Assembly: GCA_903910445.1 (NCBI GenBank)
Contig: CAIVZR010000005.1
Coordinates: 31,004-95,003, forward strand
DNA length: 64,000 nucleotides
Origin: an uncultured Bacteroidota bacterium
GTDB lineage: Bacteria; Bacteroidota; Bacteroidia; UKL13-3
Reading direction: 5' to 3'
Part shown: positions 28,033-35,491 of the stretch, piece by piece
Layout of the letters: every line of letters begins with the position of its first letter
How positions within the stretch are numbered: the stretch's first letter is position 1
Program-made: the position numbers and the translations under genes
The notes under the pieces: generated by a model
The model's input: the letters and a program-made list of their open reading frames with translations, nothing else
Told to the model about the DNA's origin: nothing
Databases searched by the model: none

Positions 28033-28771
28033 ATGTGATTCGATGCTCCGTATTGCTTAATTCATGGGCTTTATCTCCCACTTTTATGGAGGTATGAATC
28101 CTATCTGAAAGTCTTGAAAATGGGATACTTTGGAGGTATACTTTCCCAGGTCCTTTTAGTTTCAATAAATTTAATCCATCACCACCGAATAAGGAGTTCT
28201 TAAATCCTCCTAGAAATTGCAATTCATAAGTAACACTTGGTTGCATTGCTATCAAACAGCCCAAATCGATTTGAATAATTTCATTGGATTGAAGTGTTTT
28301 CTCAATTAGAAACCCACCTGCATTTAAGAAGGCAATTCCTTCACCACAAAGCGTTTGTAATACAAAACCTTGTTTGCCAAAAATTCCTGAGCCTACCTTT
28401 TTAGTAAAAGATATTTCCATTGAAATCTCTGACGAAGCACATAAGAAACTATCTTTTGTACAACACATTTCACCATCAAAATCGCTTAAATTTAATGCTA
28501 ATATTTTACCTGGGAATGCTGCTGCGAATGCAATCTTCCTGTCAGTTAGTGCATGCCCATTTTTAAATGAAGTGATAAAAAATCTATCACCCATCACCAT
28601 TCTTTTGAAGCCAGATAAAACGCCTGTATCTGTATCATTTTGAATGATAATTCCATCTTCCATATACAACATCGCTCCTGGTTCGGCACGAATTGTTTCT
28701 TGGGCTTTTAATATTATTTCTAAGGTTTGTATTTCTTCACCAGAAATAAGGTAATTAATTGCATTAGACAT
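28031..28771 (-). CDS. AIM24 / TIGR00266 family protein
   Basis: 246 residues of mostly beta sequence with the family landmarks EPGAMLYMEDGI, FITSFKNG, FAAAFPGKILALNL and GPGKVYLQS. Glycine-rich turns (GSGIFGKQGFVLQTLCGEG) are typical. The bacterial members have no established activity; the yeast relative is a mitochondrial inner-membrane factor. It begins nine bases after the DUF2721 gene and is probably co-transcribed with it. Confidence 0.88.
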   Translation of the reverse strand: MSNAINYLISGEEIQTLEIILKAQETIRAEPGAMLYMEDGIIIQNDTDTGVLSGFKRMVMGDRFFITSFKNGHALTDRKIAFAAAFPGKILALNLSDFDGEMCCTKDSFLCASSEISMEISFTKKVGSGIFGKQGFVLQTLCGEGIAFLNAGGFLIEKTLQSNEIIQIDLGCLIAMQPSVTYELQFLGGFKNSLFGGDGLNLLKLKGPGKVYLQSIPFSRLSDRIHTSIKVGDKAHELSNTEHRIT

Positions 28772-28780
28772 GTGAGGATT

Positions 28781-29194
28781 TTAGTTGAAATATTTACCAT
28801 TTACACGATCTTCAATGTTTTTCAGTTCAACATTAATTGCTGTAATCGACTGGGTAATTTCGAGTGCCGATAAGACTAATGAAACCGACATTAGGATTAG
28901 ACTCAAAGAAAATACAAATTTGGCAATCAAGGTATATTCTGCAAAGAGTAAGAACATACAAATTACGCTTAACAAAAGGCTCAACACACCAAATAGTTGC
29001 ATATTACGTATGAGTGCCAAGCGTTTACGTAAGCTTTGAAGCTGCAGGATGTCATTTTCATCCTTCGTTTTCATATAATCGTCGTGCAATTCACGTATCA
29101 ATCGGGCAATTGCCAGAAACCTATTGGTATAGGCCAGCATCAATAAGGAGGTAGTGCTGAAAAGTAAGGCTGGCGTAGATAGTTCGAGTTGCAT
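28781..29194 (-). CDS. DUF2721 family membrane protein
   Basis: 137 residues. An N-terminal hydrophobic helix (about 5-22), a charged helical hairpin with ARLIRELHDDYMKTKDEND and QLQSLRKRLALIRNMQ, and two further membrane helices (about 70-88 and 92-112) fit DUF2721. Function is unknown. It heads an operon with the AIM24 gene and has a good -7 element upstream. Confidence 0.85.
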   Translation of the reverse strand: MQLELSTPALLFSTTSLLMLAYTNRFLAIARLIRELHDDYMKTKDENDILQLQSLRKRLALIRNMQLFGVLSLLLSVICMFLLFAEYTLIAKFVFSLSLILMSVSLVLSALEITQSITAINVELKNIEDRVNGKYFN

Positions 29195-29214
29195 ATTGTG
29201 TAATGGTATTATGA

Positions 29215-29222
29215 CAAATGTA
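29215..29222 (-). promoter_or_regulatory. -7 promoter element for DUF2721-AIM24
   Basis: TACATTTG on the minus strand matches TAnnTTTG. It lies 20 bases upstream of the ATG at 29194, leaving a leader of about 15 bases. Confidence 0.45.
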
Positions 29223-29299
29223 AAGCAATAAAAGTAAAAAAAATGCGTTTTTAGGTTTTAATTAAAATGTTACTTTTACACATTATAAATAGTTTTATC

Positions 29300-29536
29300 A
29301 TGAAACAGATCTTTACTTCAAATGATTTATTGCGTTATATTTATAAAGAGATGGACACTCAGGAAGAGAAATCCATTGAACAGCAATTATCCCACGATTC
29401 GGTACTTTCTAATGAGTACCAGGTATTACTCGACGGTATTGCCATCATTGGAAATGCCGATATAGCACCAGGTAGCGAAGTGCTTCATGATTTAAAAATG
29501 AAGCTCGATCGCAAAACAGCCACCCATTCGGCTTAG
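29300..29536 (+). CDS. Small cytoplasmic protein of unknown function
   Basis: 78 residues from the ATG at 29300 (MKQIFTSNDLLRYIYKEMD); a frame extending to 29267 adds an unlikely hydrophobic lead. The sequence is acidic and helical, with the look of the N-terminal sigma-binding part of Bacteroidota anti-sigma factors (a short helix-rich region with EEKSIEQQL) but no membrane helix. It converges on the VWA gene with one base between stops. The function is not known. Confidence 0.65.
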   Translation: MKQIFTSNDLLRYIYKEMDTQEEKSIEQQLSHDSVLSNEYQVLLDGIAIIGNADIAPGSEVLHDLKMKLDRKTATHSA

Positions 29537-29537
29537 T

Positions 29538-30629
29538 TTATTTCAACGTTTTTCTTCGATTTCTTTCAAAATCCTCGAAAATAAAATCACCTAGATTATC
29601 CAGGCTGCTATAGTACGCCTTACCATTATTAATCTGCGTAAACTCTTTCACAAACTGCTGCAGATAGGGATCCTTGGCAATCATAAAAGTGGTAATAGGG
29701 ATATTCAAGCGGCGGCATTGTGCAGCCATCGTCAAGGTTTTATTGATTACTTTCCGATCCAATCCAAAACTGTTTTTATAGTATTTCCCATTTTCCTTCA
29801 GGCAAGTAGGCTTACCATCGGTAATCATGAAAATCTGTTTGTTCTGATTTTTCCTTCTTCTCAATAAATCCATGGCCAATTCAAGTCCTGCGTAGGTATT
29901 GGTATGGTATGGGCCCACTTGTAAATAAGGGATGTCTTTGATTTCTATTTGCCAGGCATCGTTGCCAAAAACCACCAAATCCAAGGTGTCTTTTTTGTAT
30001 TTTGTTGTTATTAGTTCGGCCAGCGCCATGGCTACTTTTTTCGCTGGTGTTATTCGGTCTTCACCATACAAGATCATGCTATGCGATATATCAATCATCA
30101 TTACGGTACTTGTTTGCGATTTATGTTCCTTCTCCTGAACAACCAAGTCGTCTTCGGTGAGTTTAAAATCGTCGATACCATGATTGATATGCGCATTCCG
30201 GAATGAATCGGTATAGTTGATACTCTCCATGCCATCGCCATATTGGAAGGCTCTGAAATCGCTTGTCCACTCATCGCCTGAGCCGGTATGAGGTGTTTTA
30301 TGATTCCCATTCTGGCCCTTTTTTAATTTGCCAAAAATTTCTTCTAGGCTACGTTTACGAATTACCTGTTCTGTTTTAGCAGTAATATTAAAACCACCAT
30401 CTGGGGTTTCATCTTCAATAAATCCATTTTGTTTGAGGTCTTCTAGGAAATCGCCCATTCCATAGCTATTATTGGTTAATTCATATTCACGATCGAGCTG
30501 GTTAAGCCACTCCAGTGCCTCATTAGCATTACCATTGGTATAGTTGAGTAATTGTAAAAACAAATCCAACAAATTTTGATATGTTGTCTTGTCGGGTTTT
30601 ATAAATTTAGAAAAGAGAAATCCACTCAT
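29538..30629 (-). CDS. VWA-domain protein (CoxE/chelatase-associated type)
   Basis: 363 residues. The C-terminal two-thirds is a von Willebrand A domain with an intact metal-ion site: DISHSM near residue 178, then DLVVFGNDAW and MITDGKPTC. The N-terminal ~150 residues are helical, with DLFLQLLNYTNGNANEALEWL. There is no signal peptide, so it is cytoplasmic. Such proteins usually act with MoxR-type AAA ATPases, but none is nearby. It follows rdgB by 45 bases. Confidence 0.85.
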   Translation of the reverse strand: MSGFLFSKFIKPDKTTYQNLLDLFLQLLNYTNGNANEALEWLNQLDREYELTNNSYGMGDFLEDLKQNGFIEDETPDGGFNITAKTEQVIRKRSLEEIFGKLKKGQNGNHKTPHTGSGDEWTSDFRAFQYGDGMESINYTDSFRNAHINHGIDDFKLTEDDLVVQEKEHKSQTSTVMMIDISHSMILYGEDRITPAKKVAMALAELITTKYKKDTLDLVVFGNDAWQIEIKDIPYLQVGPYHTNTYAGLELAMDLLRRRKNQNKQIFMITDGKPTCLKENGKYYKNSFGLDRKVINKTLTMAAQCRRLNIPITTFMIAKDPYLQQFVKEFTQINNGKAYYSSLDNLGDFIFEDFERNRRKTLK

Positions 30630-30674
30630 AGTTATAGTAGGGAAGAAAAAATCAATGTCTTACAAAATTAGTCA

Positions 30675-31250
30675 TTATCGAGATAAGAATGCAGCAAATT
30701 CTTTCACAGCCAGTGCCCTATGGGAAATTAAATTTTTCTCCTCAGGGTTCATTTCAGCGAAAGTTTTTTGGTAGCCATCAGGTATGAAAAGTGGGTCGTA
30801 ACCAAATCCACCAGATCCTCTTTTTTCATGGGTGATGGTGCCATTAATAATGCCGTTGAAATATGTTTCATTACCATTAGTATCTATATAGCATAAAACC
30901 GTTCGAAAGCGCGCGGCTCTATTTGTTTTGCCATCTAATGATTGCAGCAACTTATCCATATTCTTTTCATGGTTACCATGTTCGCCAGCATAACGGGCAC
31001 TAAATACTCCCGGTGCCCAGTTTAATTCCATCACTTCAAGGCCACTATCATCACTGAAGCAAGGCAGATGGTACTTTTCGTATAAATAACGCGCTTTTAG
31101 TAGGGCATTGCCCTCGAAGGTATCGGCAGTTTCTTCAATATCTTCATTACAGCCGATATCTTTCAAACTGAGTAATTTATATATAACGGGAAGTAAGGCT
31201 TTTACTTCCTCTATTTTATGATTGTTATTGGTGGCGAAAATTAAATCCAT
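30675..31250 (-). CDS. rdgB: Non-canonical purine NTP pyrophosphatase (Ham1)
   Basis: 191 residues. Family motifs are complete: FATNNNHKIEEV at the N-terminus, TFEGNALLKAR, DDSGLEV, PGVFSARYAG, GSGGFGYDPLF and SHRALAVKEF. The enzyme hydrolyses ITP, dITP and XTP to monophosphates, cleansing the nucleotide pool. It is second in a minus-strand transcript after an HSDR_N-type gene (24-base gap). Confidence 0.96.
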   Translation of the reverse strand: MDLIFATNNNHKIEEVKALLPVIYKLLSLKDIGCNEDIEETADTFEGNALLKARYLYEKYHLPCFSDDSGLEVMELNWAPGVFSARYAGEHGNHEKNMDKLLQSLDGKTNRAARFRTVLCYIDTNGNETYFNGIINGTITHEKRGSGGFGYDPLFIPDGYQKTFAEMNPEEKNLISHRALAVKEFAAFLSR

Positions 31251-31274
31251 AAATTTTAAGATGTAATAGAAAAA

Positions 31275-31721
31275 TTAGTTAAGTTTTAGATGTTCCAAAA
31301 ATTTATATTGTTTAGTACTAAAATCAATTTCGGCATATATATGTTGGAGCCCATTGGTTACCATTAGCAAAGGTACTTGCAAAGTAATATTGTATCTGGA
31401 AATCTGGTCAAATACGGCTTGTGATATGGGAATATGAACTGCTTTGCACTCAATAATGAGCTTTGGCTTAAAGGCTTCATCAAACACAACGATATCGCAA
31501 CGGTGGTTCATTTGATTCCATTTCAAAAAATATTCTACCGCAATTTTGTTCGGTGATACCTGATGTTCATTTATTAAAAAATGAACAACATGCTGCCTTA
31601 CCCACTCTTCAGGAGTAAGTATCACCATTTTTTTCCTGATAATGTCGAAAACTAAGGTTTTGTGTTCTGAGGTTTGAGTACGAAATTCGTACGTTGGAAA
31701 ATTAAGCTCTGGCAGATTCAC
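31275..31721 (-). CDS. Stand-alone HSDR_N-type PD-(D/E)XK domain protein
   Basis: 148 residues, starting at GTG 31721. The sequence matches the N-terminal nuclease-like domain of type I restriction R subunits: an arginine/lysine-rich helix (TPEEWVRQHVVHFL), then RCDIVVFDEAFKPKLIIECK with the D...E-x-K catalytic pattern. No methylase or specificity gene is near, so it is not a restriction system by itself; such stand-alone domains are widespread in Bacteroidota. It heads the rdgB transcript from a probable leaderless promoter. Confidence 0.82.
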   Translation of the reverse strand: MNLPELNFPTYEFRTQTSEHKTLVFDIIRKKMVILTPEEWVRQHVVHFLINEHQVSPNKIAVEYFLKWNQMNHRCDIVVFDEAFKPKLIIECKAVHIPISQAVFDQISRYNITLQVPLLMVTNGLQHIYAEIDFSTKQYKFLEHLKLN

Positions 31722-31725
31722 TTTT

Positions 31726-31733
31726 CAAAATTA
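31726..31733 (-). promoter_or_regulatory. -7 promoter element for the HSDR_N-rdgB-VWA operon
   Basis: TAATTTTG on the minus strand matches TAnnTTTG and is separated from the GTG start at 31721 by exactly four bases (AAAA), so the predicted mRNA is leaderless. It lies in a 27-base divergent gap. Confidence 0.5.
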
Positions 31734-31736
31734 ATG

Positions 31737-31744
31737 TAATTTTA
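31737..31744 (+). promoter_or_regulatory. Possible -7 promoter element for holA
   Basis: TAATTTTA differs from TAnnTTTG only at the last base and is four bases (CTAC) before the holA ATG at 31749. It is back-to-back with the opposing -7 element. Confidence 0.35.
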
Positions 31745-31748
31745 CTAC

Positions 31749-32777
31749 ATGGCTAAAACGGCGAAAGATATTACTCCAGAAGAGATTATTAAACGTGCGA
31801 AAAATAATGATTTTTCGAATGTATACTTTCTTCATGGAGAAGAGCCTTACTATATTGATGTTATTTCCGATTATTTCGAAAATGAGTTCATGAATGAGAT
31901 GGAGAAGGCATTCAATCAAACAGTGATGTACGGGAAAGATGTTGATGTATATGGAATTATCAATGCTTGCCGTCGCTTTCCAATGATGGCCGATAAGCAG
32001 CTGATATTGGTAAAAGAAGCACAAAATATAGCCATCAAAGAATTAGAGAAACTGCAATCGTATATAGAGAATCCATTAAGTTCTACTGTATTGGTACTTT
32101 GCTATAAGCACAAGAAAATGGATGGCAGAAGTAAATTACTTAAGGTAGCGAAGGAAAAGCATCTTGTGTTTGAAAGTGCACCCATAGCCGATTACAAATT
32201 ACAAGGATGGATAGAGAGCTATTGTAAATCAAAAAACATCAATATTCAGCCATTGGCCTGCGTAATGCTAACCGACTTTCTGGGCAATGATTTGAGTAAG
32301 GTTGTAAATGAAATTGATAAGCTGCTTATCAATATCAAAAACCATGCAGAGATAACGGCCCAGCATATTGAGAAATATGTTGGTGTAAGCAGAGAGTTTA
32401 ATACCTTCGAATTACAGAATGCCATTGGAGCGGGTAACTTTTTCAAGGCACAAAAAATTGTGCGATATTTTGCAGCGAATCCAAAGGAAAATTCAATCAT
32501 CCCCGTACTCTCCTCTTTATATAATTTCTATGGAAAAATTTTAGCAATACATAACAGTAAAGATTATTCAGAAAAAAATATAGCCACCGTGGCTGGAGTA
32601 CATCCATTCTTCGCGAAAGACTATGTGAAGGCGTGTAATACCTACCCAATGGACAAGAGCATCCGGGTGATTGGATATTTGCATGAATTCGACCTGAAGA
32701 GCAAAGGGGTTGGAAGCACCGATATTTCGGATGGATCCCTATTAAAAGAATTGGTATTTATGATTATGAAACTATAA
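31749..32777 (+). CDS. holA: DNA polymerase III delta subunit
   Basis: 342 residues with the HolA layout: N-terminal NVYFLHGEEPYYID, then RRFPMMADKQLILVKEAQ, LVLCYKHKKMDGRSKLLK, the AAA-like second domain, and a C-terminal helical domain with HEFDLKSKGVG. Delta opens the beta clamp within the clamp loader. It starts a plus-strand operon with a NlpC/P60 lipoprotein and an SRPBCC protein. Confidence 0.93.
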   Translation: MAKTAKDITPEEIIKRAKNNDFSNVYFLHGEEPYYIDVISDYFENEFMNEMEKAFNQTVMYGKDVDVYGIINACRRFPMMADKQLILVKEAQNIAIKELEKLQSYIENPLSSTVLVLCYKHKKMDGRSKLLKVAKEKHLVFESAPIADYKLQGWIESYCKSKNINIQPLACVMLTDFLGNDLSKVVNEIDKLLINIKNHAEITAQHIEKYVGVSREFNTFELQNAIGAGNFFKAQKIVRYFAANPKENSIIPVLSSLYNFYGKILAIHNSKDYSEKNIATVAGVHPFFAKDYVKACNTYPMDKSIRVIGYLHEFDLKSKGVGSTDISDGSLLKELVFMIMKL

Positions 32778-32784
32778 AATATCA

Positions 32785-33369
32785 ATGCAACTAAAAAACA
32801 CCTTTCTTATCTTATTCGTATTGTTCACGCTTTCGGGTTGTGCGCAACATAAAAAGGTAACCAAAAAAAAGCAGCCTAAGAAAACGGCTAAGGTCGATAC
32901 AAAGAAGCCAACAAACATCCATGATTCTGATAGCGCGAAGAATGATACTTTATCTGCTATTGCTAAGGACAAAGCAGATAGTATCGTAGCCTACGCAGAG
33001 AAATATTTAGGCGTTCGATATCGTTATGGTGGCATGGATCCCAAAGGATTTGACTGTGCCGGGTTTGTGTGTTTCGTATTTAATCACCAAGGCATCAAGC
33101 TGCCACGAACTGCAGATGCACAGGCATTACTGGGGGTGGAAGTATCAAGAAAAAATGCACGGCCTGGTGATTTGGTTTATTTTAAAGGCAGGGATGTTCA
33201 TAATAAAGCCATTGGGCATGTAGGAATTGTAATAGAAAATAATAACGGACAGATTAAATTCATCAGCGCCACAGTGAGCGCAGGAATACATATTGACGAT
33301 ATTGACGGAACCTATTGGAAAGAAAGATATGTATTTACAAAACGAATTTTAACACAGAAAAAAAAATAA
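32785..33369 (+). CDS. NlpC/P60 (C40) peptidase lipoprotein
   Basis: 194 residues. A lipoprotein signal (MQLKNTFLILFVLFTLSGC, lipid cysteine 19) is followed by a lysine-rich linker and then the C40 domain from about 65. The nucleophile is Cys91 in KGFDCAGFVCF and the histidine lies in IGHVGIVIEN near 145. The family cleaves peptide stems of peptidoglycan in the periplasm. It starts seven bases after holA. Confidence 0.92.
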   Translation: MQLKNTFLILFVLFTLSGCAQHKKVTKKKQPKKTAKVDTKKPTNIHDSDSAKNDTLSAIAKDKADSIVAYAEKYLGVRYRYGGMDPKGFDCAGFVCFVFNHQGIKLPRTADAQALLGVEVSRKNARPGDLVYFKGRDVHNKAIGHVGIVIENNNGQIKFISATVSAGIHIDDIDGTYWKERYVFTKRILTQKKK

Positions 33370-33370
33370 T

Positions 33371-33838
33371 ATGAGTATGCATCGCTATGAGGTAACCCAG
33401 TTCATTCATGCCCCAATTGCGGAGGTATGGGAATTTATGGCTTCACCTAAAAACTTAAAACGCATCACACCTGAATACATGACATTTAGAATTGATGACC
33501 CATCGGTTGCCGAAAAAATGTATGCAGGACAAGTGATTAATTACACCGTAACGCCATTGCTGGGAATTCCAATGAAATGGACTACAGAGATTACACATGT
33601 AGTTCAGGATTCTTATTTTGTTGATGAGCAAAGGTTTGGTCCTTATGCGTTTTGGCATCATCAACATATTTTAAAGGAAGTAGATAATGGGGTAGAGATG
33701 CGTGATATCGTTCACTATAAATTACCCTTGGGAATTTTGGGCGACTGGGTGCACCAGTTAATGGTGAAGAAAAAAGTAAAAGAGATTTTTGATTTTAGAT
33801 TTAAGGCAGTGGGAGAAATTTTCAATAAGAAAAATTAA
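33371..33838 (+). CDS. SRPBCC family protein
   Basis: 155 residues. The START/Bet v1-like fold begins YEVTQFIHAPIAEVWEFMASPKNLKRITP and continues with MKWTTEITHV, DEQRFGPYAFWHHQH and MRDIVHYKLPLG, the pattern of the ligand-binding SRPBCC proteins often annotated as cell-division-inhibitor-like. No signal peptide. One base separates it from the lipoprotein gene, and its last bases overlap the convergent small gene by four. Confidence 0.87.
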   Translation: MSMHRYEVTQFIHAPIAEVWEFMASPKNLKRITPEYMTFRIDDPSVAEKMYAGQVINYTVTPLLGIPMKWTTEITHVVQDSYFVDEQRFGPYAFWHHQHILKEVDNGVEMRDIVHYKLPLGILGDWVHQLMVKKKVKEIFDFRFKAVGEIFNKKN

Positions 33839-34050
33839 ACTGCATCTATTTCTTCTTCATTTTTAATACCAACAATTTTTTTCATTTTGTAGCTCAACAT
33901 CGATAAAAATTTAATCGTAATCGATATTGGATTTTTATTGATAATAAATTTCACTACCTGATTATTTTTCAAACCAAATTGGAGTCGTAAAGCGTCGAAG
34001 GGAGTACTATCTTCCCAAACGTCGTGGAGGTTTTTAATCGATTTTGACAT
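33835..34050 (-). CDS. Small protein with DUF2805/TIGR03643-like core
   Basis: 71 residues. The segment DVWEDSTPFDALRLQFGLKNNQVVK resembles the WEDRTPFEAIEKQFGL core of TIGR03643 proteins, which bind or act near DNA-repair photolyase clusters in Bacteroidota, but the C-terminal half diverges from the usual K/W-rich tail. Confidence in the family is moderate. It has its own -7 element (TAACTTTG). It is convergent with the SRPBCC gene, a family that also appears in such clusters. Confidence 0.6.
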   Translation of the reverse strand: MSKSIKNLHDVWEDSTPFDALRLQFGLKNNQVVKFIINKNPISITIKFLSMLSYKMKKIVGIKNEEEIDAV

Positions 34051-34069
34051 AGCTTTGAAATGTTGTATA

Positions 34070-34077
34070 CAAAGTTA
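34070..34077 (-). promoter_or_regulatory. -7 promoter element for the DUF2805-like gene
   Basis: TAACTTTG on the minus strand matches TAnnTTTG, 19 bases before the ATG at 34050; CTTG 22 bases upstream may serve as -33. Confidence 0.45.
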
Positions 34078-34117
34078 TGGATAAACTATTAATTAAAATC
34101 AAGAGGTTGATTATTTC

Positions 34118-34149
34118 TTTGTAATATTTCCGTAATTTTTCTAAGTTTA
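34118..34149 (+). promoter_or_regulatory. Promoter for the NarL-type response regulator
   Basis: TTTG (34118-34121), 20 bases, then TAAGTTTA (34142-34149), one base from the -7 consensus. The predicted leader is about 20 bases to the TTG start at 34176. Confidence 0.5.
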
Positions 34150-34175
34150 CCACTGCAAAATAAAGCCCTTCCCCA

Positions 34176-34832
34176 TTGAGTAATATAAAGAACACAGTAA
34201 AGCTGCTATTGATTGATGATCATGTAATGCTTCTCGACGGATTAAAAATGTTGCTTAAAAACGAGCCAGGCATTGAAATTTTAGCTGAAGCAACCAATGC
34301 AGATGAAGCCATGGATGCGTTAAGAAATCATCCCATAAATTTTGTCATAACCGATATTAACTTACCGGGGATGAGTGGCTTGGAGCTTTCTCGAAATATA
34401 AAACAGCATTATCCGAATCATAAAATTCTTGTTCTAAGCATGTTCAATGAAAAGAGCAAGGTGAATGAGATGATTAATAACGGGGTGAATGGTTATATCT
34501 TAAAGAATACAGGCAAAAAGGAATTGATTGAAGCCATACAAAAGATTTGGGGTGGGGGCTTATACTTCAGCGATGAAATCATTGAAACCCTGATGAAGGC
34601 TGGAGCTCAAGAAGAAAAAGAAGCCGATACCATCATTTTAACCAAAAGAGAAATTGAAATTGTGAAGATGATTGGTTCAGAGTTAACCAATGGAGAAATT
34701 GCCGAAAAGCTATTTTTGAGTGAACGAACTGTGGAAACACACAGAAAAAACATCTTCAAGAAAACAGGTTCGAAGAGTGTTGTAGGCCTTATGAATTATG
34801 CCTATGATCACAAGATGATTGAAAAAAAATAA
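34176..34832 (+). CDS. NarL/LuxR-family response regulator
   Basis: 218 residues from a TTG start at 34176; the receiver strand LLLIDDH begins ten residues later and the next ATG would remove it. Receiver domain about 9-125 with phosphoacceptor Asp60 (FVITDINLPG), Thr/Ser and Lys sites (LSMFNEKS, YILKNTGKKE). The LuxR helix-turn-helix is about 150-215 (LTKREIEIVKMIGSELTNGEIAEKLFLSERTVETHRKNI). No histidine kinase gene is adjacent, so it is an orphan in this window. Confidence 0.93.
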   Translation: MSNIKNTVKLLLIDDHVMLLDGLKMLLKNEPGIEILAEATNADEAMDALRNHPINFVITDINLPGMSGLELSRNIKQHYPNHKILVLSMFNEKSKVNEMINNGVNGYILKNTGKKELIEAIQKIWGGGLYFSDEIIETLMKAGAQEEKEADTIILTKREIEIVKMIGSELTNGEIAEKLFLSERTVETHRKNIFKKTGSKSVVGLMNYAYDHKMIEKK

Positions 34833-34837
34833 GCGAT

Positions 34838-35080
34838 TTATTTTTGATTATCGCGCCATTCATAAACCCAGGCCGATTGAATCATTTCCAAATGCCCTTC
34901 GTTGCATTGCTCTGGAGTTCCTTTGAAATTAGGGATTTCGAGAACCCACTGCATTAAGTCGGTGAAACGAATGCGATAAATACTTCCTTCATTGAATTCA
35001 TCACCAAAGCGTTCGTAAAGTCCCATGGCGATATCCTCATGGTCGGCCCAATGAATGGGAAGTTGAAAACTATTTGACAT
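34838..35080 (-). CDS. iscX: Fe-S assembly protein IscX
   Basis: 80 residues, close to the usual 66-75. HWADHEDIAMGLYERFGD and RFTDLMQWVLEIPNF are the family signature, including the acidic surface that binds IscS, and the end is AWVYEWRDN. IscX adjusts cysteine-desulfurase activity in iron-sulfur cluster assembly. It lies 25 bases downstream of a 2Fe-2S ferredoxin gene, an isc-type pairing, though no iscS/iscU is in the window. Confidence 0.92.
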   Translation of the reverse strand: MSNSFQLPIHWADHEDIAMGLYERFGDEFNEGSIYRIRFTDLMQWVLEIPNFKGTPEQCNEGHLEMIQSAWVYEWRDNQK

Positions 35081-35105
35081 TTTATTTAGTTCGTTTTAAT
35101 AGGTA

Positions 35106-35435
35106 TTAATGACCATTTAAGGCTGTTTGATCTGGAACAGTAACGATCACGTCGGTATCCGCTTCGAGAACACATTGACAGGCCAAACGAGAGTTAATTT
35201 TGGGGTTGATAGCACGATCGATGAAATCTTCTTCTCTATCAGAAATTTCCTGAAAATTATCCATACCCTCTTGCACGTAGATATGACAGGTGCTGCATCC
35301 GCATACACCACCGCAGTTATGATGCAGGTTCACATCCTCATCCATTGCTATATCCAATACACTCTCCCCCTTTTCTATTGTGAAAGTGCGTGGTTCAATA
35401 TTTTTATCTTCAAATTGAAATGTTATCGTTGCCAT
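35106..35435 (-). CDS. 2Fe-2S ferredoxin (Isc type)
   Basis: 109 residues. Cluster ligands are visible in NCGGVCGCSTCHIYV (C-x5-C-x2-C) and the fourth cysteine in RLACQCVL. The adrenodoxin-like acidic helix (SDREEDFIDRA) is present. It supplies electrons for iron-sulfur cluster assembly or other oxidoreductases in the cytoplasm. Co-directional with iscX; a consensus -7 element lies 22 bases upstream. Confidence 0.93.
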   Translation of the reverse strand: MATITFQFEDKNIEPRTFTIEKGESVLDIAMDEDVNLHHNCGGVCGCSTCHIYVQEGMDNFQEISDREEDFIDRAINPKINSRLACQCVLEADTDVIVTVPDQTALNGH

Positions 35436-35457
35436 TATGCTTTAAAAAATTCGATGG

Positions 35458-35465
35458 CAAAGGTA
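35458..35465 (-). promoter_or_regulatory. -7 promoter element for fdx-iscX
   Basis: TACCTTTG on the minus strand matches TAnnTTTG; the leader to the ATG at 35435 would be about 17 bases. Confidence 0.45.
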
Positions 35466-35491
35466 AGCTAAAGAAGGGGTTAAATGAAGTT

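Noticed and set aside
29300..29536. An anti-sigma factor for an adjacent sigma gene.
   Set aside because: No sigma gene is adjacent and there is no membrane helix, so only the general resemblance is reported.
31275..31721. A restriction-modification or defence system based on the HSDR_N-type gene.
   Set aside because: No methylase, specificity subunit, helicase part or other defence gene is nearby; it is a lone small domain within a housekeeping operon.
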